Source of the DNA: Mycobacterium sp. HUMS_12744610
GTDB taxonomy: Bacteria > Actinomycetota > Actinomycetes > Mycobacteriales > Mycobacteriaceae
Reading direction: 5' to 3'
Length of the DNA stretch: 64,000 nucleotides
NCBI RefSeq assembly: GCF_041206865.1
Contig: NZ_JBGEDP010000001.1
Span: 930,001 to 994,000, forward strand
This document shows positions 37,578-46,309 of the stretch, piece after piece; within the stretch, counting starts at the first letter, position 1, and each line of letters opens with the position of its first letter. A program made the position numbers and the translations under genes. Below the pieces are notes generated by a model. It was not told the origin of the DNA, made no database searches, and worked only from the letters and a program-made list of their open reading frames with translations.

Positions 37578-39168
37578 CAGACATGCGGGCCGGGCGGATC
37601 GGCGTGATCGGCGCGGGAATTGCGGGCCTGGTCACCGCGAAAGTGCTGCGCGAGGACGGCTTCGAGGTGATCGTGTTCGAGAAGGAGCAGGCGATCGGCG
37701 GTGTTTGGACCCAATCGCGGACCTATCCCGGACTGCGTACCAACAACTCACGCGACACCTACGCATTCTCCGACCATCCCTATGACCGATCAGCCGACAT
37801 CTTCCCGAGCGCTGAGCAGGTGCGCGCGTATCTGGCCTCGTATGTGGCCGGTTCGAGTTGGCCCCGCTTCTTCGGTTATCGACTGAGGTGGTGCGGGTGT
37901 CTCGCCACGGTAACGAATTCACGGTAGAAAGCTGTGGCCCAACGGGTTTGAGCACCGTGGTGTGTGACTTTGCGGTGGTATGCGCGGGAACCTTCTCTGA
38001 ACCGGACATGCCTGCGATCGACGGTGCCGACCGGTTCACCGGGACGGTGGTCCATTCAAGCCAAGCGACCAATCCTGCCCTGTTCGCGGGGCGACGGGTG
38101 GTGATCGTGGGCGCGGGCAAATCCGCGCTGGATTGCGCGGCGTGGGCCGGGTCGCACGCGCAGGAATGCACGCTGGTGTTCCGAAAGGCCCACTGGATGA
38201 TGCCCCGCTACTTCCCGGGAGGTATTCCCGCCGACCGGCTGACTCTGGGACGTTCGACCGAGGCGTTCTTCCGCTACCACCACCCCAGCCTGATGGAGAG
38301 GTTGTTGCACGGGCCGGGCAAGCAGCTGACCAACTTGGTCTGGCGGGTGGTGAGTCTGCTGTTTCGATTCCTGCTCAGGATGCCTGCGGCCATGGTGCCT
38401 GACGAGCCGATGCCTACTGGAATCGAAAACCTGGGGTTCGGCAAGGAGTTCTACGATATGGCCCGCCGCGGTCGGCTGGTCCTGCGGCGTGACTCGGTCG
38501 CGGCCTTTCTCGGCGGACCGCAGGTCCTGCTGGCCAGCGGCGATCAGATCGCTGCCGACATCGTCGTTTTCGCCACCGGCTGGCGCCAGCCGTTGTCGTT
38601 TCTAGCGCCCGAACTGCGGACACCCGTTGTCTCCGACGGGCGATTCCAGCTCTACCGGCATATCCTTCCGCCCACCGAGCAGCGCCTCGGGTTCGTGGGC
38701 TACGCCTCATCGACCGCGTGTCAGCTCAGCTCAGAAATCTCAGCCCACTGGCTTTCACGATGCTTCCGCGGCGAACTCGCACTTCCCAGTCTCGATGAAA
38801 TGCAGACTGAGATACGACGCGTGCAGGCCTGGCTGGAGGAGGTCATGCCAGCTCGACCGCAGGGCTATCAAATCGGACCGCACCTGGTGCACCACATCGA
38901 CGACCTGTTGGCCGACATGGGATTACCGACACGGCGAACCAGCAACTTCGTCAGCGAATATTTCGGGTCGTTCTCGCCGACACGCTACCGAAACCTCGCC
39001 CAAGAACGGCGCCCGGCCCGCGGTCGCAAGATCGACCGTCGCCGCTACTACTTGAGCGCCCAGCATGCTCTTGCGGCATTTGCCGCTCTCACCCTGGTTG
39101 GTGTCCTTCGCCGACACAACGCGACCCGGCGCCGGACCAACGAACACCCCGATCGGAACCAGACATGA
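37574..39168 (+). pseudogene. Flavin-containing monooxygenase, one frameshift, coupled to recombinase genes
   Basis: GTG 37574 overlaps the zinc-ribbon gene stop. An N-terminal FAD motif GVIGAGIAGLVTAKVL, then GVWTQSRTYPGLRTNN, lead to a frame break near 37850. Adding one G gives YVAGFELAPLLRLSTEVV. The rest has the NADPH Rossmann motif VVIVGAGKSALDCAAW and the conserved FATGW, and ends in a hydrophobic segment near LAAFAALTLVGVL. It resembles flavin monooxygenases that oxidise S, N or ketone groups. The 4-bp overlaps on both sides (GTGA at 37574, ATGA at 39165) place it inside a recombinase operon, which is unexpected for a metabolic enzyme. The substrate is unknown. Confidence 0.82.
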
Positions 39169-39323
39169 CACCGACAGACTCGGACCCGACCAACCTGGCA
39201 TTCCGACAGTTGCGATATCCGACGTCGCCAGAGCGTCCGTCGGCGACATTCATCGAGGACGCTTATCGGCGTGCGGTCACCTCGACCTTGGCCGAGCTCA
39301 GCGGAGAGGACGGGACGGCATGA
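39165..39323 (+). CDS. 52-residue ORF coupled to monooxygenase and HTH genes
   Basis: ATG 39165 overlaps the monooxygenase stop, and its own TGA overlaps the ATG of the HTH gene. The sequence runs from MTPTDSDPTNLAFRQL to TSTLAELSGEDGTA, is acidic at both ends and has a probable central helix (FIEDAYRRAVTS). No family is recognised. Coupling on both sides argues that it is translated. It could be a remnant of the recombinase that occupies this place in module 1. Confidence 0.5.
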   Translation: MTPTDSDPTNLAFRQLRYPTSPERPSATFIEDAYRRAVTSTLAELSGEDGTA

Positions 39324-39634
39324 AGATCCGGTGGCGGTTGCGGATGGCGGCTGCGCAGCGTGAGGTGTGGACCGGAACCGAGCTGCGGCGACTGCTGGCA
39401 GAGAAGGCCGGGGTGGAGATGTCGGCGGCGTCGGTGTCGGCGCTGTTCACCAAGGAACCCAGCCAGATCAAGCTCTCGACGCTGATCGCGTTATGCACCG
39501 CATTGCAGTGCACCCCCGACGACCTGTTCGAGACCGATACCACCCCGCTCGAACGGCCCGCCACTCCGGCGCGGTCGGTTCCGTCGGAACCGAAGACAGC
39601 CAACGTGCGGGGCCGGTCGATGCCGCCGATGTAG
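39320..39634 (+). CDS. Module 3 small HTH protein (XRE-like)
   Basis: 104 residues: MKIRWRLRMAAAQREVWTGT leads into ELRRLLAEKAGVEMSAASV, then IKLSTLIALCTALQCTPDDL and a Pro/Arg-rich tail ending RSMPPM. It aligns throughout with the module 1 protein (W-LR start, LAE, S-x-S-x-L, IKL, C-x-x-D-[DE]-L), including the RS-x-PP ending. It is intact and lies 32 bp before the zinc-ribbon gene. Confidence 0.8.
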   Translation: MKIRWRLRMAAAQREVWTGTELRRLLAEKAGVEMSAASVSALFTKEPSQIKLSTLIALCTALQCTPDDLFETDTTPLERPATPARSVPSEPKTANVRGRSMPPM

Positions 39635-39666
39635 ATTCGGCGAAGCTTCGGAACGGGTTGCGGCCG

Positions 39667-41292
39667 ATGGGGAAAAAGCAACGAGACTGCGTCGACTGCG
39701 GAGCCCCGGTCGGATACCTCGGCCGCGAGCATTGCTGCCTGTGCACCCGCCGGTTACGGACGCAGGCGGCCAAGGCGCAATGCCCACGCTGTGGGCGCGA
39801 CCGGGTGCTGGTGTCGGCGGTGGGTCGGTGCGTGCTGTGTTCGCGCTGTTGCCGGGAATGCGGCAGATCGATGCGGTTCCGCAACGAGGTGGTGTGCCGG
39901 CCGTGTCAGAAGCGGGCCAAGCTCGCGGCCGCGAGATCGACCTGCCCGCGCTGCGGAAAACCAGGCTATCTGCGCGAGTCGACTGGGTGGTGTGGCTCGT
40001 GCTCACGACCCGGTCCGCCGAAGGATCCGCCCCGGGTCTGCGTGTCCTGCGGCGAGTTGCGCCGCCACGTCGGGCGCGGCATGTGTGGGCGATGCTGGCA
40101 GCGTCGCCCGGACCGGCCGTTCGTGCGTGGCGAGACGCTGGCCGCCCGGCTCGCCGAGCCGCCGGGCTGGCTCGATGATTTCGTCGCGGACCTGGCGACG
40201 CATTACTGCCCGGCGCAGGCATGCAAGCTGCTCACCACGTTGGCACGGTTGCTCGCAGACGATTTCCCAAATCACCCGCAAAGCGTGCTCGAGCGGGCCC
40301 GCACGCCGGGTCGGTCGATGGGATCGCTGGCTCGGGCGTTGGAGGCGTTCTTCACCGAACGTGGTTTGGCGATGGCCACCGACCAGGCCGACCGGCTCGC
40401 CGCCGGGCGACGGCAGAGGCGGATCGACAGCGCACCGGCCGGGATGCGTGGCGCTGTCGCGTCCTTCGCTGAGTCCATGCTGCACGCGCGTGAACGCGCC
40501 CGCCGTGCGGGCACTCGGCCCCGTACCGACCGCACCATCGAGTCGGCGCTGACGATCGTACGTGATCTAGCCCGCTTCCTCGATACCCAACGCGGCAAAC
40601 AGGATTGGGCCCTCGCAGACATCGCCGATATCGAGGCGTTCCTCGCCGAGCTGCCGAAAAACCGGGCCCGCCGCCTGGCGGTGCTGCGCCAATTCTTCCG
40701 ATTCGCACGCAACCATCATCTGGTGCTCATCGATCCAACCCGCGGCGTCACCATCAAGCGGCACAGGGCATTTCGTGGCCGTACTCTCACCATCCCCGAA
40801 CAGCGCGTGCTGTTTGAGCGCTGGAGCGGTGATTCGGCAGTGCACCCACACGAGGCGCTGTTCGGGCTGCTGGCAATACTGCACGGCGCCTCCAGCAGCG
40901 AGGTGCGTCAGCTACGGGTCGAGCACATCGATACCGTCAATCGCTCGATCACCCTCGGCAGACGTCCTCACCCAGTGCCGCTCGACCCGGTCAGCTGGGC
41001 CGCGCTGCAGCGCTGCCTCGAGCACCGCGACACGCTGCGCACCGACAACCCGCACGTACTCGTCACCAGGGGCACCAAGGCCGATCGACGGCCGGCTTCC
41101 GAGGCCTACATGAGCCACCTGCTCGACCCGTGCGGCCTGCCGCCCAAGATGCTGCGCAGTACGCGACTGGCCGATCTCGTCAACACAATGGACCCGAAAC
41201 TCGTCGCCGCAGCATTCGGCATGAAACCCGAAGGGGCGATGATCTACCTCGCCGATCAGCTCGACGATGGCCGATTGCTAGGACGGCGCTGA
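39667..41292 (+). CDS. Module 3 zinc-ribbon recombinase-like protein, catalytic residues mostly lost
   Basis: 541 residues from ATG 39667 (MGKKQRDCVDCGAPVG). Five Cys-rich ribbons occupy the first 150 residues (CVDCG ... CCLC, CPRCG ... CVLC, CRECG ... CRPC, CPRCG ... CGSC, CVSCG ... CGRC). A core-binding domain follows (TDRTIESALTIVRDLARFLD), then a recombinase-like domain. Box I is LHGASSSEVRQLRVEHID, with Ser where Arg is required. Box II is KMLRSTRLADLVN without His, and the end is FGMKPEGAMIYLADQ, which keeps a Tyr but not the usual GH. It is the only intact representative of this family here and probably binds DNA without cutting it. Confidence 0.78.
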   Translation: MGKKQRDCVDCGAPVGYLGREHCCLCTRRLRTQAAKAQCPRCGRDRVLVSAVGRCVLCSRCCRECGRSMRFRNEVVCRPCQKRAKLAAARSTCPRCGKPGYLRESTGWCGSCSRPGPPKDPPRVCVSCGELRRHVGRGMCGRCWQRRPDRPFVRGETLAARLAEPPGWLDDFVADLATHYCPAQACKLLTTLARLLADDFPNHPQSVLERARTPGRSMGSLARALEAFFTERGLAMATDQADRLAAGRRQRRIDSAPAGMRGAVASFAESMLHARERARRAGTRPRTDRTIESALTIVRDLARFLDTQRGKQDWALADIADIEAFLAELPKNRARRLAVLRQFFRFARNHHLVLIDPTRGVTIKRHRAFRGRTLTIPEQRVLFERWSGDSAVHPHEALFGLLAILHGASSSEVRQLRVEHIDTVNRSITLGRRPHPVPLDPVSWAALQRCLEHRDTLRTDNPHVLVTRGTKADRRPASEAYMSHLLDPCGLPPKMLRSTRLADLVNTMDPKLVAAAFGMKPEGAMIYLADQLDDGRLLGRR

Positions 41293-41383
41293 TGTAGTGA
41301 CCTCCAGCAGGGCGGGGATTTCGCGGTATCGGGGTCTCGACGGCTGGGAGGGGCTTGCGCTGGCTGATATTAATGGGATCGTA

Positions 41384-41407
41384 GGTGGCCTGGTGGCCTG
41401 GTGGCCT
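41384..41407 (+). repeat. Three tandem 8-bp units GGTGGCCT
   Basis: Perfect tandem copies at 41384, 41392 and 41400, followed by a degenerate GGTGGTCC. They lie between module 3 and the IS1182 gene, and no function is apparent. Confidence 0.7.
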
Positions 41408-41418
41408 GGTGGTCCCGA

Positions 41419-43115
41419 TCAGGCGATGGCCCAGCCCCCGGCCGCTGAATGCAGGCCCAGGCTGGCCAATCGGGCGAGGTTGATCGCGCCGGCTCGGGCG
41501 AGGATGTCGGTCAGGATGCGTTGTTGTCCGCGGCAGCGAGCCTTGCGACCACCCCAGGGGCGCCGGGTGAAGTGACTGATCTTGCGTTCCACAACCGGCC
41601 GATACGTTCGGTAATCGGTCTGCCAGGCCGGGTCGCGTTGGCGGGCCTTGGCCAGCTGTAGGGCGGCCTCATGGGCATGGATGGTGATCACCCGTCCACG
41701 GCGGGCTTTGGTGCATTGCGCCCGCAGCGGACACGACCCACACAATGCCCCGAAGCGAGCGACCTGCTGACGCCGCCCGGTGCTGATGGCCACAGTGTGC
41801 TCGGCCGGGCAGGTGACGGTGCCCGCAGTCAGGTCGATACCGAACTGGTCTTTGGAATAGCCGTTGGCGTTGCGCACCGGGGGCACTTTGGCGCGCATGT
41901 CATGGCCACGTTGGGTCTGCTCATCGAGGGTGGCCCCATCAGCGTAAGCCGAATCGCCATACACCTCAAAGACATTGGGCTCCGACTCGTTTCGCACATG
42001 CTCACCGTGATCGGTGATCGTTTCATCGGCATCGGCATCGGCATCGGCATCGGCATCGGCATCGGCATCGGTGGCGGCATCGGTGGCGGCGGAATCGGGT
42101 GCAGCACTCGTGGTGTCGGTGACCGGGTTGCCCAGCAGCTCGTCGATGACCTCACGGTCGGCGGCGTTGGCCGCGGTGACGGCCACCGCGGTGATCAGCT
42201 CGTCATCGGGATCGATACCCAAATGGGACTTGTAGCCATCGAAGGTCCGCGCCCGCGACTTATGCCCATGGCGGGCCTCGGTATCAACGGTGGAGATCAG
42301 CCGATCCCGGGCCACCCGCCTCGCGATGCGAAACACCCCGTCGTCGCCGGCCTCGACGTCCTGGCCGGCCACCAGCGCCAGCAACTCGACCGCCTCACCG
42401 AGTGCCCCGTCAAGCTGGCGGCCATCGCAGGCCTCCAGTGCTGCCTTGGCGTCGCGCACCAGCGCATCGACCAAGGCTTCACGCGCCGTGGGATCGTCCC
42501 AGTCACACGGTGGTTTTCCCAGGCTGGCGTAGTCATCGTCGCGGGTCAGCACGGTGCGCACCGCACCGGCCACCTCCGGATCGGCCCGATCGGCCACCGC
42601 CAGTAGTTTGCGGATCGCGGCCCGCAGCTGGATCACCGTGTCCTGGGTGGCCACCGCATCCAACAGCGGAGTGGAATCGAGCACCCGGCGCCGTCCCCGC
42701 AACAACCCCGCCGCCCGCGCCGTGGTGTGTTGACGTCCTCGAACAACCGCCGTGGCCGATCCGATGCGCGTAGCCGGTTGCGCATCCCGACCAGCACCGT
42801 GGGATGAAACGCCTCCGCATCCACGGTCAACCCGGCGGCCGCTTTCCAGCGCAGGTCAAAGGCCAGCCGGTCGCAGGCCTCCCGATCCGAAAGCCCCTCG
42901 TAGGCCTGCAGCAGCATCACCGCGGCCATCACCCGCGCCGGCACCGTTGGCCGACCCAACGCCGAACGCTTGAACACATCAGCGAAATAATCGTCGTCGA
43001 ACAGTGCACCGCCGTGGTCGGCCAGCAGCCGATAGATGCTGCCCGCCGGCAGCTGATCGCCGACAAGCAGCATCACGTCATCGAACCGGCCCTGCCGATT
43101 TTCCCGTCCCAAAGC
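41419..43115 (-). pseudogene. IS1182-family transposase (second type), frameshifted
   Basis: Starting at GTG 43115 (VALGRENRQGRFDDVML), the N-terminal part reads GGALFDDDYFADVFKRSALG and VMAAVMLLQAYEGLSDREAC. It breaks near 42730, where an extra CA in AACACACC must be removed to continue as FEDVNTTARAAGLLRGRRRV. The second frame holds the catalytic regions: DSTPLLDAV, GYKSHLGIDPDDELITAV, DSAYADGATLDEQ and the C-terminal VERKISHFTRRPWGGRKAR with Glu. A (Asp-Ala)n tract interrupts it. It differs from the IS1182 element at 3.9 kb. Terminal repeats were not found. Confidence 0.82.
42024..42071 (+). repeat. Eight tandem CATCGG hexamers encoding an Asp-Ala tract
   Basis: Perfect 6-bp repeats within the IS1182 transposase. 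On the coding (minus) strand they encode alternating Asp and Ala. In-frame hexamers can expand or contract without a frameshift, so the number of units may vary between copies or strains. Confidence 0.92.
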
Positions 43116-43249
43116 CACGCATCTGATCCTCGCCGCCCATCCATGCGAAACCCGCTCAGCCACGCCGAAAGTCAGCGACTAAAACAGCACCGTCCTAGAC
43201 CAGCTTGCTGAATCCTGACAAGTGCGAACGTGTCACGCTTCGGCAGCGC

Positions 43250-43732
43250 CTACGCACAGGTTCGCGCGAACATGTGCGCTTTGGAGGGTTCTCGGTTGGA
43301 GGTCACGATGGTCGTTTTGGCGCGGTGGCGTTCGACGATGATTTCGTAGAAGTCGCTGGTCTCTGTGGCGCCGAGGGGTCTGAGCGCAAAGTCGTCGATA
43401 ATGAGGACGTCGATGGTGGTGAGTCGGCGGATCTCGGCGTCGACGGTGTTGTCCAGGCGGGCGGCGCGCAGCCGGGTGAACAGCTTGTCGGATCGGGCGA
43501 ACAGTACGGAGTTGCGTCGGCGAATTACCATGTGTCCCAATGCTGTTGCCAGATACGTCTTGCCTACTCCGACCTCGCCGGTGATCACGCCGATGCGGCG
43601 TTCGGCGATGCACCAGCCGATGCGGGCGAGGGCTTCGTTGTGGGCGCTGTGGCGGTGCAGCATGCCGGGGGCCAGGTCGCGGCCGAACGGCGTGCGCGAG
43701 AAACCGTAGTAGGAGATCAGGTTGTCCATCAT
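43250..43732 (-). CDS. Transposition AAA ATPase, apparent ExeA/IstB chimera, truncated
   Basis: ATG 43732 overlaps the upstream transposase stop. The first 55 residues (YGFSRTPFGRDLAPGMLHRH, then CIAERRIGVI) are typical of the ExeA/TniB-like ATPases that pair with Mu/TniA-type transposases. From the Walker A GEVGVGKT at residues 52-59 onward the sequence reads as an IS21 IstB ATPase: YLATALGHMV, ARLDNTVDAEIRRLTTIDVL, Walker B IIDDFALRPL and IVTSNREPS. The last 60 or so residues of an IstB are missing, and the end KAHMFARTCA is not homologous. Recombination at the conserved P-loop codons is the simplest origin. Confidence 0.65.
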   Translation of the reverse strand: MMDNLISYYGFSRTPFGRDLAPGMLHRHSAHNEALARIGWCIAERRIGVITGEVGVGKTYLATALGHMVIRRRNSVLFARSDKLFTRLRAARLDNTVDAEIRRLTTIDVLIIDDFALRPLGATETSDFYEIIVERHRAKTTIVTSNREPSKAHMFARTCA

Positions 43733-45145
43733 CGGGGTTGGGCCTCTTCGCCGGTGAGTAGGTCGAGCTGGCCGGGGATCTGGTCGGCCCCAGTCAGGGC
43801 GGCGTAGTTGACGCCGCGGGCCAGTTCGGTCTGATGCGCGGTCTCGATCAGCCGCGCGTAGTCGACACCAGTGGGTTTCGGTGGTATCGACGGGGTTTCG
43901 GGTTTGGCCTTGGGGTGCGAGTGCCGCCCGATGTGGTGCGGGATCGCTAGCCCCATCGGCACGCCGGCCAGACGCACCTCGATGCGGGTCAAATCGAACG
44001 GGTCGAATACCAGCTCCACCTTGCGCCCAACCAGTGCGGGGTCGACCTCGTAGCTGTTGCCGTGCAACGAGACGGTCGCCGTCTTGGTGACGCGGCGGTG
44101 CTCCTCCCACAAAAACGCCTCGGTGAGCGCCTCCGGGGCGGGCAGGCCGACCGGGCCAGACGCGCACCAGCGGGCCAGCGGGGTCTGCCCGGTTTCGGAA
44201 TGGACGGTGCGGTGGTAGACAGTTTCGACCCAGGCCGCAAAGAGCCGGTTCAATTCGGCCAGATCGGCGACGTGGTGGCGTCCGGCGACGTCGGGCTCGC
44301 CGGTGATCTCGACCAGGAACTGCTCACGCACGGTCCTGAAAAACCTCTCTATCTTCCCTCGCCCTTCCGGCCGATGCGGTGTCGAATGCACCAGGCGCAC
44401 ACCGAGTTTCGCGCACGCCCTCAACAACCACGTGTCTATATAGGCCGATCCGTTATCGACATACACGGCCTTGGGGACGCCGCGCGAAGCCAGCGCCGGG
44501 CGCAGTGCGGCGGCCAGCCGCACGGTGTCCTCGGCATACCCCCACCGATAGCCGGGCAGCAGCCGGGAATGATCATCCAAGAACGCGAATAAATAGGTTT
44601 TACGGGCCGCGATCGCGATGCCGTGCAGCGCATCCCCGGTCCACAGGTCGTTGGGGTGCTCAGCCTCGAACCGGCCGAACACCGGCGCCGACCCGCAACC
44701 GGTGCCGGCGGTCAGCCCCAACCGGTGGAAGTTGCGTTGCAGGGTCCGCTCATCGGGCGCCCAGCCCAACTGGGTGAGCAGGATCCGGCGGATCGCCGCG
44801 GCGGTGCGGGCGGGGTTCTCCCGACGCAGCGCCACCGCCAGCTCCAGCACTTCGGCCGGGGTGCGCGGCGTGCATTGGCGCGGGCTGGGCACCAGCGCAT
44901 CGAACCCGCCGGCACGCCAGTCCCTAATCCACCGATCGATGGTCTGCCGCGAGATCCGCACCCGCCGCCCAAACGGGTCGGTGTGCTCGCGCGACGCCAA
45001 CTCGCGCACTATCTTTCCCCGCTCCTTGGTGGAGTGCGCCGGCTCGGCGGCCTCCCGGATCAACTGGTACCGGAACAATCCGATCACCCGGGCCCGCTCG
45101 GCCCGCACCCTCGCCTCATCATCGCCGACCACCACCGGCCGCCTC
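43729..45145 (-). CDS. Mu/TniA-type DDE transposase
   Basis: About 470 residues, starting at one of the GTG codons near 45145 (VVVGDDEARVRAERARVIG). An N-terminal HTH region contains RVRISRQTIDRWIRDWRAGG. The rve catalytic core has D in LWTGDALHGIAIA, D in AVYVDNGSAYIDTW and E in RPEGRGKIERFFRTVREQF. A Mu-type C-terminal barrel (VSLHGNSYEVDPALVGRKV) follows. Such transposases work with an AAA ATPase encoded downstream, as here. The gene is intact, but its ATPase is not. Confidence 0.85.
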
Positions 45146-45329
45146 CTTTGCTGTCTTTTAAACACACGACAGCGCACAGGATTACGGCCTCATCTGCCTT
45201 GGCGGCAGGGTCGACTCGTGTTGCACCCACTCCCCGGGCCAGCCCGACGCCAACAACCGGCCACCGGAGACCGCCACCGCGACTTCGGCCAGCGACACCT
45301 CGGGCAGCGCGAACCGGCGCTCGATCACG

Positions 45330-46220
45330 GACGAGGACGAAGAAGATATCGCCGATTGGTCCGTTGCCGAAGACCGCACGACCGACCCGCGACAAGACCG
45401 ATGGATATTCAGTGACATACGGCGTTGCATGAGTGACGTACGCGAGATAGGCGACACCGGCCAGCAAGAACCCGAGAATGCAGGCCATCGCGGTGAGCAC
45501 TCGACGTGCGTTGACGCCCTGCGGCTTTCGGAAGACGTCGACTGTATTTGGAAATCGCCTCAACCCCGGTCAATGACGAACCCCCGTTGGCGAACGAACG
45601 CAGCAAGGTCAGGATCGTGGCGCCCATCACCAAGCCGTTGCCCTGCTGTACCGGCACCGTTCCGGCCAGGTGATGCGGGTCGTACACCGGTAATTCCCAA
45701 AATATTTCGCGAATGACACCCACCACGATCGTCAGACTGATCATGGCGATGAAGGAGTAGGTCGCCACCGCGAACGGCATTCCCGCTTCCTTTAAGCCAC
45801 GCAGGTTCAGGTAGCAGATGACAAGCACCACGCCAACCGTGATGGCTAGGCTGTAGGGACCCAACACCGGGATCGCCGACACCACCGCCACCGTTCCAGC
45901 CGCCGACTGCACTGCCACCGTGACCACATAGTCGATCAACAGTGCAGCGGCCGCGACCTGCGCGACCCGGGGTCCGAAATTCTCCCGCGCGCCAACGCCG
46001 CCAGCCCGGCCTGGGGCAGCAGTTCGATCAAGATCTGCTCCGGGCCGTATGCGGTCGATGAGATTGCGTCCGGTGAAAGTGCCCCAAGCGCAACGGGATT
46101 CGACAACTTCTCGGATGTCAGGTTCTCGGTAATCAGCGGCTTTCCCAGAAAGACGCGCTTGGCTATGTCCCCGACAGTCGCCGGGATACGCTGCTTGCCA
46201 GTCGAAGTTGTCACGACCAC
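45330..46220 (-). pseudogene. APC-family permease, internally deleted, frameshifted and 3' truncated
   Basis: The N-terminal part (from GTG 46220) reads FLGKPLITENLTSEKLSNPV and GALSPDAISSTAYGPEQILI, typical of the large mycobacterial APC transporters. Near 45990 GLAAL jumps to ARENFGPRVAQVAAAA with loss of roughly 35 codons and a frame change. The next part contains several hydrophobic helices (LLIDYVVTVAVQSAAGTVAV and on). A second shift near 45553 (one extra A in AAA) separates GVEAIS from NTVDVFRKPQGVNARRVL. The protein ends at IFFVLV near 45330, cut by the transposon side. Not functional. Confidence 0.82.
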
Positions 46221-46309
46221 ATTCTTTACCCGAGGTTGAGCGCTAAGGAAGCACTTGGCAACGCCTTCGATGCATTCTGCCGCCCGCCCCCTCCACGCGG
46301 GTGCGCAAG

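Noticed and set aside
42024..42071. The hexamer array as a CRISPR-like repeat
   Set aside because: Units are contiguous 6-mers without spacers, and they lie inside a coding region.
43250..45145. A Tn7-like or CRISPR-associated transposon
   Set aside because: Only a Mu/TniA-type transposase and one ATPase are present. No TnsA, target-selection protein, Cas gene or repeat array is nearby.
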